Positions 1 to 6,131 of a DNA stretch of 64,000 bases are shown here, in pieces. The position numbers and the translations under genes were made by a program. Where the stretch lies: NCBI RefSeq assembly GCF_040365225.1, contig NZ_AP028055.1, positions 2,728,001 through 2,792,000 on the forward strand, in the 5' to 3' direction. The stretch comes from Bacteroides sedimenti. GTDB lineage: Bacteria > Bacteroidota > Bacteroidia > Bacteroidales > Bacteroidaceae. The notes under the pieces are model-generated. The model was not told where the DNA came from, ran no database searches, and worked only from the letters and a program-made list of their open reading frames with translations. Within the stretch, counting starts at the first letter, position 1. Each line of letters starts with the position of its first letter.

Positions 1-602
1 TCATTATTTGCTATCATATTATCGAAGCCAGCCATAGTTTCTTCTACAAACTTATCCTTTGGCAAGTCAATTATGAAGCTTTCCACTTTTAGTATCTTCC
101 AATCGCCAAATTCATCGAGCAAATCTAATTCTTTTAGCTGTTTAATATAAGAGGATATAGTATTGTGATTCATGTGGATTAATTCTTCCAGTTTTCTCAT
201 TGACAGTTTAATGATGCAACTATGAGGCTCCGCTGCACTGAATAGTTTTAGCAAAAATCCCCTTAGCTTTAAATCTAAAGTGTTATATTCATCATAGAAG
301 GCTCTATCAATTCGTCTGTAATGTTGTTCTTTTACAGGATTGAAGATGTATTCATTCCTGCTTCTGTCTTTACGACCACTGTCGATCTTATTGATCTTGA
401 CTTCTCCTGTCGCTTTCAATTTATCATTAAACGACTCCGAATTGCTACCTCCTTTATAGTTAGTAACTTTTTCTCCAACAAAATAAGCTAATTGATCTAA
501 AGTGGTGTCTGTATTTAAGGCGGTTTTATCAGCAGTTAGTAGTAAAACGTATGTTCTGTAAACATCTGCACATCTTAATTCCTGAATCAAATTATTACTC
601 AT
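1..602 (-). CDS. Winged-helix/HTH protein of the integrated element, 3' part cut by window edge
   Basis: The reading frame is open from an ATG at 602 to the left edge, about 200 codons, with no stop in the window. I do not recognise the full protein. The middle is rich in charged residues (RSRNEYIFNP, then HYRRIDRAFYDEYN). A clear helix-turn-helix/winged-helix segment follows at about residues 140-175 (LSMRKLEELIHMNHNTISSY), typical of DNA-binding regulators or replication-type proteins on mobile elements. It lies 13 bases downstream of a possible transposase remnant and is as AT-rich as the rest of this island. A DNA-binding role is inferred from the helix-turn-helix only. Confidence 0.6.
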   Translation of the reverse strand, partial: MSNNLIQELRCADVYRTYVLLLTADKTALNTDTTLDQLAYFVGEKVTNYKGGSNSESFNDKLKATGEVKINKIDSGRKDRSRNEYIFNPVKEQHYRRIDRAFYDEYNTLDLKLRGFLLKLFSAAEPHSCIIKLSMRKLEELIHMNHNTISSYIKQLKELDLLDEFGDWKILKVESFIIDLPKDKFVEETMAGFDNMIANN

Positions 603-615
603 TACAGTGTAACTT

Positions 616-891
616 TTAAATGGTAGTCTTTCGTAACTCATAAGGCAAACGCTCAGTATGTTTAATTAAGATAATTTTGTTGGTATTTAGTAAGAATCTC
701 ATTTTAGAAGAAGATAATCTGTTGATTTTCCTAAGCTCTCTGAGCTTGTTGTATAATTTCTCATTATATAGCCACATGTAGTTGTTTAATTGTATTGTTA
801 TTAATGGGTTACTTTTGAAAGTTCGCCAGAATCTTTCAATGGTCTTAATGGAATGTAGTATAAGGAATGTAGACAGGAGGTGAATAAACAC
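616..891 (-). pseudogene. Possible C-terminal remnant of a DDE-type transposase
   Basis: A 91-codon open frame whose only upstream start is a GTG inside the direct repeats at 878-940, so it may not be an intact gene. The part from about residue 17 (IERFWRTFK, then NNYMWLYNEKLYN) resembles the end of integrase-core (rve/DDE) transposases, where an ERF-x-RT-x-K motif is followed by a Y-x-x-x-YN segment. The preceding catalytic-domain sequence is missing. A short stand-alone hypothetical protein is the alternative. The similarity was judged by eye and is weak. Confidence 0.3.
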
Positions 892-940
892 GCACTCGAA
901 AGGTGAATAAGCACACGTCCCAAGAGGTAAATAAGCACAT
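878..940. repeat. Three direct repeats, 23-24 bp period
   Basis: The motif AGGTGAATAAGCACAC occurs at 878, 901 and 925 with one or two differences per copy. The spacing of 23 and 24 bp is close to two helical turns, so one protein could contact all copies on the same face. Such arrays occur as replication iterons and as transposase-binding arrays at insertion-sequence ends. Which applies here is not determined. Confidence 0.7.
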
Positions 941-987
941 CTGCAAAATCTAATCTTATTTGGTTCTAATTTCCATCTTTTGCTTGA

Positions 988-1161
988 TTAATAAGCAAGG
1001 TCTTGTAATTTTAGGTAAATTGTCAAAACCTTGCCATTTATCTGTCTTCTTGTTTTCATATAATTGTTAAGACTTGCTCATAATCCAATATGAACTTTGT
1101 TATCTTTTGCTCCCTGTTTGAGGGCTTTTTCTCTGATTTGTTCGTAAGTGTATTCCTGCAT
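988..1161 (-). pseudogene. Small ORF interrupted by an in-frame TGA
   Basis: An ATG at 1161 opens 27 codons (MQEYTYEQIREKALKQG at the start) that end at TGA 1080-1078. The same frame then continues for 29 more codons (starting ASLNNYMKTRRQINGKV) to a TAA at 990-988. The two halves read as one basic protein of about 57 residues, and a TGG-to-TGA change would explain the break. I do not recognise the family. Decay of a small element gene is the likeliest reading. Confidence 0.4.
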
Positions 1162-1230
1162 CTTTAGTGGGATTAAGTAAGAAAAAAATAGAAGGGAAAT
1201 TTTATGTACTTTGGGAATCTGTAAAGAAGT

Positions 1231-1263
1231 ATCTTTGTAGGTTTTACCCAAAGGTACAAAGAT
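1231..1263. promoter_or_regulatory. Palindrome carrying -7-like boxes on both strands
   Basis: ATCTTTGTA at 1231-1239 is repeated in inverse at 1255-1263. The plus strand carries TATCTTTG (1230-1237) and the minus strand TACCTTTG (1256-1249), so both strands hold a Bacteroides -7-like element inside one symmetrical unit. It may be a divergent promoter or operator. No gene follows on the plus strand. Confidence 0.4.
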
Positions 1264-1337
1264 TTAGGTAAGTGAACAAATGTTAAAACCTCATCCTTAA
1301 AAAATAAGGAAAAAGTTTTGTAATAGATGAATTGTAG

Positions 1338-1397
1338 GGTAGGACAAACTCTAATTTGGGTTTAAAACAGCTAACCATTATATAGATTTGTCCTACC
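1338..1397. repeat. 11-bp inverted repeat
   Basis: GGTAGGACAAA at 1338-1348 is matched by its exact inverse TTTGTCCTACC at 1387-1397, with a 38-bp AT-rich spacer. It lies just after the stop at 1402 of the leftward fragment. The loop is long for a terminator and no T-run follows, so a protein-binding site or a decayed element end is possible. Confidence 0.55.
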
Positions 1398-1401
1398 GTA
1401 T

Positions 1402-1764
1402 TTATAGTAATGGAGCATTCAGTAAATAACCACGTTCTCTCTTTTTTCCAATTTTGCAAGGGTCTGCATCAAAATAATCTCTTATAGTTTCACCACGGAT
1501 AGGTTTATTAGGGTGAATTTTCAGTATTTCAAAGATTCTGTTGAATTCAAACACAATATCTGAACACTTGTATTTATATCCTGTTCTAAAACTGTTTTTG
1601 ATTAATTGAACAGTAGAATTGCATTTCATTTGCTTAAGAATAAGAACCTCCTTCATTTGCTTCTCCGAATAATTCGCCTCCTCAATAGCTTTTTTTCCAA
1701 GTACCTCATAAGCTTCAACCAGTATAGGGTCAATTTTCCTTATTTCATTAAATTTGATCGTTTA
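1402..1764 (-). pseudogene. Unknown protein, probably a 5'-truncated fragment
   Basis: The frame is open for 121 codons from just after a TAA at about 1767 down to the stop at 1402, but the first ATG is only at 1656 (84 codons). The sequence upstream of that ATG still looks like coding sequence (FNEIRKIDPILVEAYEVLG), so the gene has probably lost its 5' end. The C-terminal part (NKPIRGETIRDYFD, then KKRERGYLLN) is basic. I do not recognise the family. It lies downstream of the DGQHR protein's terminator. Confidence 0.35.
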
Positions 1765-1872
1765 CAAGTACTACCAGTAGCTCAAGTTTTAGGACAAGCG
1801 GTTGAAGTCATAAAACTTAGGTTTTCTAGGTATTATATAAGGCTTAAATGGCAAACCCTAAAAATTTGAGTA

Positions 1873-1899
1873 GAAAAGCCAACCTGTCACATTGGCTTT
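1873..1899 (-). terminator. Hairpin terminator after the DGQHR-motif gene
   Basis: AAAGCCAA (1875-1882) pairs with TTGGCTTT (1892-1899). On the minus strand the stem ends in a short T-run and lies 16 bases beyond the stop of the gene at 1915-2979. Confidence 0.7.
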
Positions 1900-1914
1900 C
1901 CCTTTGATTTAAAA

Positions 1915-2979
1915 TCATTTTTTAGATGCTTCTTTAAGCATTTCTACAAAATCCAACTCATCTTTGATTGATTTCAACTTACTGTTATCAAGATTTAAAC
2001 ATTTTAATTTGTCTAATGCATTAAAAGCCCTCTTTTCTGTTGTTGAGCTAGCAAAGCTATTAAAACCTTTTATGAAGTAACGTTTAGTAATAAAGGAAAC
2101 ATCCATATTAGCAGCTTTACATAAATTTACAAACTTATCTCCTCTTTCAATATCTATTTTAGTACCTTTAGGAAAAGTTACTTCACTCCCCTTTAATGCA
2201 TTATCAATCTGCTTCTGAGGTAGATTCTTACTTGTGTAAATCAATATTGTGGTAGACGGGTTAAAGCCCTCATTTAATAAATTTGCTACACTTTTGAATA
2301 GTTGTTCTTTTGCGGTTAAAGATGTTACAATCAATTTTTCTTTTTTATCCCAGCTGCTGCCAACATTATTTATATCTACCAGATATTCACCAACATTCTC
2401 AATATCTCTAACGTGAACATTAGGGATTACTCCATCATATTCCCCTGTTGCAAATAGTTTAGCAAATGCTACAGACCTGTGCTGCCCATCAAGGATTACA
2501 AAGTAGTTTTCAGCCTCTTCTTCTGTCAATATATTACCATTAATGCTTACAACTTCATAGCCAGCTTCAATAAGCTTCTTAGCATTAACGACTATGATAG
2601 GATATGCCTTTTCATATTTTCCACTGGCGATTATTGCAATGAAGCCATCTACTTTCTTAATATTAATTGGTCTATTGTTTTTCACAAAGGCAATCTTTTT
2701 CTTTTGTTCTGTCCTTTCGCCAGTTTCGTCATCTACTACATTAAATCTCAGAAACTCTTTGCCTATATTCTCATTAAATGTATCAGGCTTATCCAGTTCA
2801 ACATTAGAGTTATCTGCTGTATTTTGTTGTTCATCAATTTCCTTTTCACTTACATTCTTCTCTTCAACATTATCCAACGTACTCTCTTCATTCTTTACTA
2901 CTCTTTCCTGTTCTTTCACGATATTCATAGCTACACTTGCACTTTCTTGGTTCTTTCTTTTTTTCTTATTCTTTCCCAT
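1915..2979 (-). CDS. DGQHR/ParB-like nuclease-fold protein, 354 aa
   Basis: Residues 1-75 are highly charged and probably disordered, starting with the basic tract MGKNKKKRKNQ. From about residue 90 comes a compact domain with the motif DGQHR at residues 164-168 (context VILDGQHRSVAFAKLF). This motif belongs to the ParB/sulfiredoxin-like superfamily and to DGQHR-domain (DndB-like) proteins. The rest (about 200-354) is helical and unassigned. The motif suggests a nucleotide- or DNA-handling role, but the substrate is unknown. It has its own minus-strand promoter (TACCTTTG, 3064-3057) and terminator, so it is an independent transcription unit of the island. No dnd genes are visible nearby. Confident as a gene, moderate on the domain. 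Confidence 0.75.
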   Translation of the reverse strand: MGKNKKKRKNQESASVAMNIVKEQERVVKNEESTLDNVEEKNVSEKEIDEQQNTADNSNVELDKPDTFNENIGKEFLRFNVVDDETGERTEQKKKIAFVKNNRPINIKKVDGFIAIIASGKYEKAYPIIVVNAKKLIEAGYEVVSINGNILTEEEAENYFVILDGQHRSVAFAKLFATGEYDGVIPNVHVRDIENVGEYLVDINNVGSSWDKKEKLIVTSLTAKEQLFKSVANLLNEGFNPSTTILIYTSKNLPQKQIDNALKGSEVTFPKGTKIDIERGDKFVNLCKAANMDVSFITKRYFIKGFNSFASSTTEKRAFNALDKLKCLNLDNSKLKSIKDELDFVEMLKEASKK

Positions 2980-3056
2980 GATTTATAATTCTTTAATATT
3001 AAAAAATCGAATTGTACAATCATCAACTTGGCGCCTTATCGTTTCTGATTACGTTG

Positions 3057-3064
3057 CAAAGGTA
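3057..3064 (-). promoter_or_regulatory. -7 element for the DGQHR-motif gene
   Basis: TACCTTTG on the minus strand matches the Bacteroides -7 consensus TAnnTTTG and lies about 78 bases before the ATG at 2979. I see no good -33 TTTG at the usual distance. Confidence 0.5.
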
Positions 3065-3125
3065 GAATGAAAACAAGAAAATGGCTAGAGTAACTTTTGT
3101 TCTCTACTTTTTACTCTACTGTAAA

Positions 3126-3989
3126 TCAAAACATTAAACCATCTTGAAATGTAATTTTAAAGTCCACGAAATCTCTCATTAGTTTATCGAATGTAACATT
3201 GTTATTGTTCGTACAAACAATTGTAGGGTCACCAAGGAGTAATTTGCAGAGGTATAATGTACATAAAGCAAAATCTCTTTCAGCTTGGATAAACTTTACT
3301 TCTGCTGGTTTATCTATCTTAGTAGGAAGATTATCTAGCAACGTTTTTACTAACAAATATTGGATAGTTCTTTCTCTAATCCTTTTGGGGTCCCGTTCAA
3401 GAAGGCCTTGGGATATTAAATTGTTGGACATATAGAACTCTAGCAAGGATTGAATAAAGGCAGAATTATTAAACTCAATATTCTTACTATTAACCTTTAT
3501 ATTCATTGATAATTTGACTTCAGGGTCTTCTTTGAGTAAAGATAGGATAGTATTTACCTTTGCACCACAAGTTGTAATCTGCTTCTCACTCCAAGACTTA
3601 ATTATGCGAAATAAAAATGCTATAAATTCAAATGTTGGTTGAGGTTGTAAACCTAACTTGGATATGGCTTCCTGAATCAATGAGAAATTATTAAATTCAT
3701 CTTCTGTAAAAGGCAATTCTTTTAATTGAGAATCTCTAGTGTAATAATATTTAAAGGGAGCTTGTAATGGCTGGTATTCTTCATCAAAGAATGGAAATTT
3801 TCTACAGTATATTCTTATGTACTCAATCTTATCTAAAATTGTTTTTCTGCTATCTTGTGGGTATTCATTTATGAAGTTAGCTTCAAAGTGCATCTCCATA
3901 TCTGAAAGCATTTTCCAATCAATAGGAACTATGCCTTCTTGTTCTTTAATAGGGGTGTTAAAGTATTCCAGAAATAAATGATTTGTCAT
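3126..3989 (-). CDS. Unknown island protein, 287 aa
   Basis: I do not recognise this protein. It is soluble-looking, mostly helical, with no signal peptide or membrane segment, and has blocks such as FIAFLFRIIKSWSEKQI and a C-terminal stretch rich in asparagine (CTNNNNVTFDKL). An in-frame ATG at 4037 would give 303 residues, but it lies inside the terminator hairpin of the integrase gene and upstream of a -7 box (TACTTTTG, 4022-4015). The ATG at 3989 (MTNHLFLEYF) is therefore preferred. It sits between the integrase and the DGQHR-motif gene and is transcribed separately from the integrase. Confidence 0.65.
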   Translation of the reverse strand: MTNHLFLEYFNTPIKEQEGIVPIDWKMLSDMEMHFEANFINEYPQDSRKTILDKIEYIRIYCRKFPFFDEEYQPLQAPFKYYYTRDSQLKELPFTEDEFNNFSLIQEAISKLGLQPQPTFEFIAFLFRIIKSWSEKQITTCGAKVNTILSLLKEDPEVKLSMNIKVNSKNIEFNNSAFIQSLLEFYMSNNLISQGLLERDPKRIRERTIQYLLVKTLLDNLPTKIDKPAEVKFIQAERDFALCTLYLCKLLLGDPTIVCTNNNNVTFDKLMRDFVDFKITFQDGLMF

Positions 3990-4014
3990 GGTTACAGTTT
4001 TTTGAAGTTTATCG

Positions 4015-4022
4015 CAAAAGTA
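4015..4022 (-). promoter_or_regulatory. -7 element deciding the start of the 287-aa gene
   Basis: TACTTTTG on the minus strand fits TAnnTTTG. Transcription would begin near 4008, leaving a leader of about 20 bases before the ATG at 3989 and excluding the ATG at 4037. Confidence 0.5.
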
Positions 4023-4026
4023 AGAA

Positions 4027-4061
4027 ATTAATCCCACTCCTTTATAAGGAGAAGGATTAAT
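4027..4061 (-). terminator. Terminator of the integrase gene
   Basis: ATTAATCC (4027-4034) pairs with GGATTAAT (4054-4061), with an inner TCCTT/AAGGA stem. On the minus strand the hairpin follows the integrase stop by 6 bases and runs into TTTCTT. Confidence 0.7.
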
Positions 4062-4067
4062 CAGCGC

Positions 4068-5273
4068 TTAAAGCAAATTTCTCATTGCATCTTTCATTTG
4101 TGAGTTGTCAAAGCTATCCAAGTAAATCTGCGTTACTTTCTCAGAACTATGCCCCAACGATTCACTAATGATTGAAGTTGAAACTCCAGATCGTTTAAGT
4201 ACTGTGGCAAATGAATGTCTTGCAACATAGGTAGTAAGGTCAATGGGAATTCCTAATTCCTTTCCTATATCCTTTAAATGTCTATTTATATCTGCAATTA
4301 CATCATGCACTCTATATCTTTTCTGCATGTCTGTTTTATGAGAATCAAACAGTATTGGAAACAAATATTTCCTATTTTCACTATGATAATTCTGAATTAT
4401 ATGAATTGCCTTTTCTTGCAAAGGAAGCTTAATCAACTTTTTGGTCTTTCTTCTCACATAAACCAGTCTACTATCATTAAGATTATCTTTAGTAAGGAAA
4501 GCTATATCAACAAAGTTAATCCCTCCCATCAGATATGAGAAGGTAAATAGATCTACTGCCATGCGTTTATAAAAACAGCATGAAGCTACATTATAATTGA
4601 TAACTTTAAATATCTCATCTTTATTAATCGCTCTTTTTGCTGTAGCTTGGTGTAGTTTAGAAACTTTAAATGATTTAAAAGGATAGTATTCTGCCTTTAC
4701 AATATTTACCTCAATTGCTAGATTGTAAATTGTCCTTAAGGTTCTAAACCTTATTCCAATCGTATTTTCTGCCAGCTGTTCACTCCTTAACCAAGTTTCA
4801 TATCTTTTTAACCATATAACATCGATGTCTGAGAAATAGATGTTCAGGTGTTTATTAAACCTTATTAGAGAATTGTAAACCTGCTGGGTGGAAAGCATAT
4901 ATCCAAGTCTACCCTCCTCTCTAAGCCTCTGAATTTGCTCTAAAAATAAGCTATTCACTGTTCTAGATTTAACTTTTCCCTGAACATCTTCTACTAGTTT
5001 ACTGGAAGTGAAGTCTTTATCTTCAGATTTTAGTTTAACAATTTGTTCTGAGAACTCCTTACTCTTATTTGCTATAATCTTGTTAATAAGCTCCTTGTTA
5101 GGACAATTGTTTTTAGGCTTACTCTTCTCAAAATCCCAATAGACAGGGTTTATAGAAATTCCCAAACTTTTGTACTTCTTAGTACCATCCTTACACACAC
5201 GAATCATTAATGGATTTTCACCATTTGAAAGAGTTTTAGACTTGTAACATAGTACATTAACTGTAACACTCAT
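4068..5273 (-). CDS. Tyrosine recombinase/integrase of the tRNA-adjacent element, 401 aa
   Basis: Catalyses integration and excision of the element at 1-5.3 kb. The domain order is that of Bacteroides phage/ICE integrases: N-terminal arm-binding domain (about 1-100, VNVLCYKSKTLSNGENPLMI), SAM-like core-binding domain (about 105-205) and catalytic domain (about 215-401). Visible catalytic residues are the Box II arginine R352 in YVARHSFA, H375 in LGHSS and the nucleophile Y384 in QIYLDSF. The Box I arginine seems absent: the segment reads YLMGGINFVDIA, where many relatives have YxRGMSF. IntDOT-like integrases also lack this arginine. It starts about 160 bases from tRNA-Leu, with three 12-bp-phased repeats just upstream. 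Confidence 0.9.
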   Translation of the reverse strand: MSVTVNVLCYKSKTLSNGENPLMIRVCKDGTKKYKSLGISINPVYWDFEKSKPKNNCPNKELINKIIANKSKEFSEQIVKLKSEDKDFTSSKLVEDVQGKVKSRTVNSLFLEQIQRLREEGRLGYMLSTQQVYNSLIRFNKHLNIYFSDIDVIWLKRYETWLRSEQLAENTIGIRFRTLRTIYNLAIEVNIVKAEYYPFKSFKVSKLHQATAKRAINKDEIFKVINYNVASCCFYKRMAVDLFTFSYLMGGINFVDIAFLTKDNLNDSRLVYVRRKTKKLIKLPLQEKAIHIIQNYHSENRKYLFPILFDSHKTDMQKRYRVHDVIADINRHLKDIGKELGIPIDLTTYVARHSFATVLKRSGVSTSIISESLGHSSEKVTQIYLDSFDNSQMKDAMRNLL

Positions 5274-5283
5274 GAGTCTTTTG

Positions 5284-5316
5284 GTTTAACTCTTGGTTTA
5301 ACTCTCAGTTTAACTC
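5284..5316. repeat. Three 9-bp repeats phased at 12 bp upstream of the integrase
   Basis: GTTTAACTC occurs at 5284-5292, 5296-5304 and 5308-5316, exactly 12 bp apart. The array lies 10 bases before the integrase start codon and overlaps its leader. It may be arm-type integrase-binding sites, which would couple recombination to int expression, or an operator. The repeats are seen directly; the role is inferred. Confidence 0.7.
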
Positions 5317-5380
5317 AGACAGTATTTCCATTGAAAATATAAAAAAGAAGTAGTTAAGAAGAATTGGGGGATAAAATTAA

Positions 5381-5415
5381 AAAAGCTCCGTAAATTATTC
5401 ATTTACGAAGCTTTT
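5381..5415 (-). terminator. Terminator of the tRNA-Gly/tRNA-Leu operon
   Basis: On the minus strand AAAAGCTTCGTAAAT pairs with ATTTACGGAGCTTTT and runs on into further Ts. It lies 15 bases beyond the tRNA-Leu 3' end, marking the end of tRNA transcription before the integrase region. Confidence 0.8.
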
Positions 5416-5430
5416 AAGGATGCACCTTTG

Positions 5431-5514
5431 TACCCGAAGCGGGACTTGAACCCGCACAGCTGCAATAGCCAAAGGATTTTAAGTCCTTCGTGTCTACCAT
5501 TCCACCATCCGGGC
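5431..5514 (-). tRNA. tRNA-Leu (anticodon UAA)
   Basis: An 84-base cloverleaf. The acceptor arm GCCCGGA pairs with TTCGGGT, the discriminator is A, the anticodon loop CTTAAAA gives anticodon UAA, and there is a long variable arm as expected for tRNA-Leu and a GTTCAAGTC T-loop. CCA is not encoded. Its 3' end faces the integrase, so it is the candidate attachment locus of the island. Confidence 0.95.
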
Positions 5515-5528
5515 ATCTCGGTAGAGAG

Positions 5529-5601
5529 AGCGAAAGACGGGATTCGAACCCGCGACCCTAACCTTGGCAAGGTTATGCTCTACCAACTGAGCTACTTTCG
5601 C
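5529..5601 (-). tRNA. tRNA-Gly (anticodon GCC)
   Basis: A 73-base cloverleaf with acceptor GCGAAAG/CTTTCGC, D-loop AGCTCAGTTGGTAGAGC, anticodon loop TTGCCAA (anticodon GCC) and T-arm GCGGGTTCGAATCCCGT. It is 14 bases upstream of tRNA-Leu on the same strand and shares its promoter and terminator. Confidence 0.95.
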
Positions 5602-5614
5602 GTTTTTACGGGTG

Positions 5615-5646
5615 CAAAGATAAGTGGTTTTACTATTCCTGCCAAA
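5615..5646 (-). promoter_or_regulatory. Promoter of the tRNA operon
   Basis: On the minus strand TTTG (5646-5643) is followed after 20 bases by TATCTTTG (5622-5615), an excellent match to the Bacteroides -33/-7 pair. The tRNA-Gly 5' end is 13 bases downstream of the -7 box. Confidence 0.8.
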
Positions 5647-5674
5647 TAAATCATGTACTTTTTCAACATTTTCT

Positions 5675-6118
5675 TTAATTGGAGATATAAAGCTTATCCT
5701 GACCTGAAATATTTACGTAATATTTTTTCAGATATTCAGTCCCTACCCCATTAGGAGCCCCATTATTATTCAAGTCATATTCCGTTTTACACTTAGGGCA
5801 AACAGCCTTTCCTAACCCATCAGCAGATATTTTAACTACAATATCCCGACTTGCTTCTACCGGACATGCAGCATCAAAAGCACAATACCCATTAAAGTAG
5901 GAGTTCCCGATAATAATCCCCCCATATCCTAGCGGCAAGTTAAATTTGTTTTTCGTCTCCAAAACAAACTGCCCTGAAATTCTTAATGGTTGATACTTTG
6001 CCTGCAACATATCCACCTCAAAAACAAAATTCCCTACATTCGGAATACTGGAATGAAAAGAGTCGCCACATGAGATGGTAACAAACAACAATGTTAGCAA
6101 GACAAATGCTTTTCGCAT
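5675..6118 (-). CDS. Rieske-like lipoprotein with four cysteines, 147 aa
   Basis: Probable periplasmic or outer-membrane lipoprotein: a signal peptide ends in the lipobox VTISC (Cys17). The rest resembles the Rieske fold. The metal-binding parts read YCAFDAACP and, about 28 residues later, VCPKCKTEYDL. A true Rieske [2Fe-2S] site uses Cys-x-His and Cys-x2-His; here the histidines are absent and four cysteines are present, so a zinc or altered metal site is plausible. It follows the aldo/keto reductase gene by 13 bases, so both are probably co-transcribed, with the argH operon upstream. Confidence 0.65.
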   Translation of the reverse strand: MRKAFVLLTLLFVTISCGDSFHSSIPNVGNFVFEVDMLQAKYQPLRISGQFVLETKNKFNLPLGYGGIIIGNSYFNGYCAFDAACPVEASRDIVVKISADGLGKAVCPKCKTEYDLNNNGAPNGVGTEYLKKYYVNISGQDKLYISN

Positions 6119-6131
6119 AACAACTTAACAA

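Larger units (their letters stand above)
1162..1401. other. Non-coding stretch of the island with palindromic regulatory-like sequence
   Basis: No supported gene is present. It contains two inverted repeats, at 1231-1263 and at 1338-1397, listed separately, and a TACCTTTG box on the minus strand (1256-1249) that fits the Bacteroides -7 element and could drive the interrupted small ORF to its left. Confidence 0.5.

Noticed and set aside
1606..1869. Forward ORF of 87 codons opposite the truncated fragment at 1402-1764
   Set aside because: Mostly the complement of the leftward frame; the last 30 codons (LPVAQVLGQAVEV) are curious but have no own start, ribosome-binding site or known homologue.
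2479..3070. Two forward ORFs of 169 and 158 codons over the DGQHR gene
   Set aside because: Antisense shadows of the gene at 1915-2979, which has a convincing promoter, terminator and motif.
4037..4039. Upstream ATG for the 287-aa island protein
   Set aside because: It lies within the integrase terminator hairpin and upstream of the gene's own -7 box.
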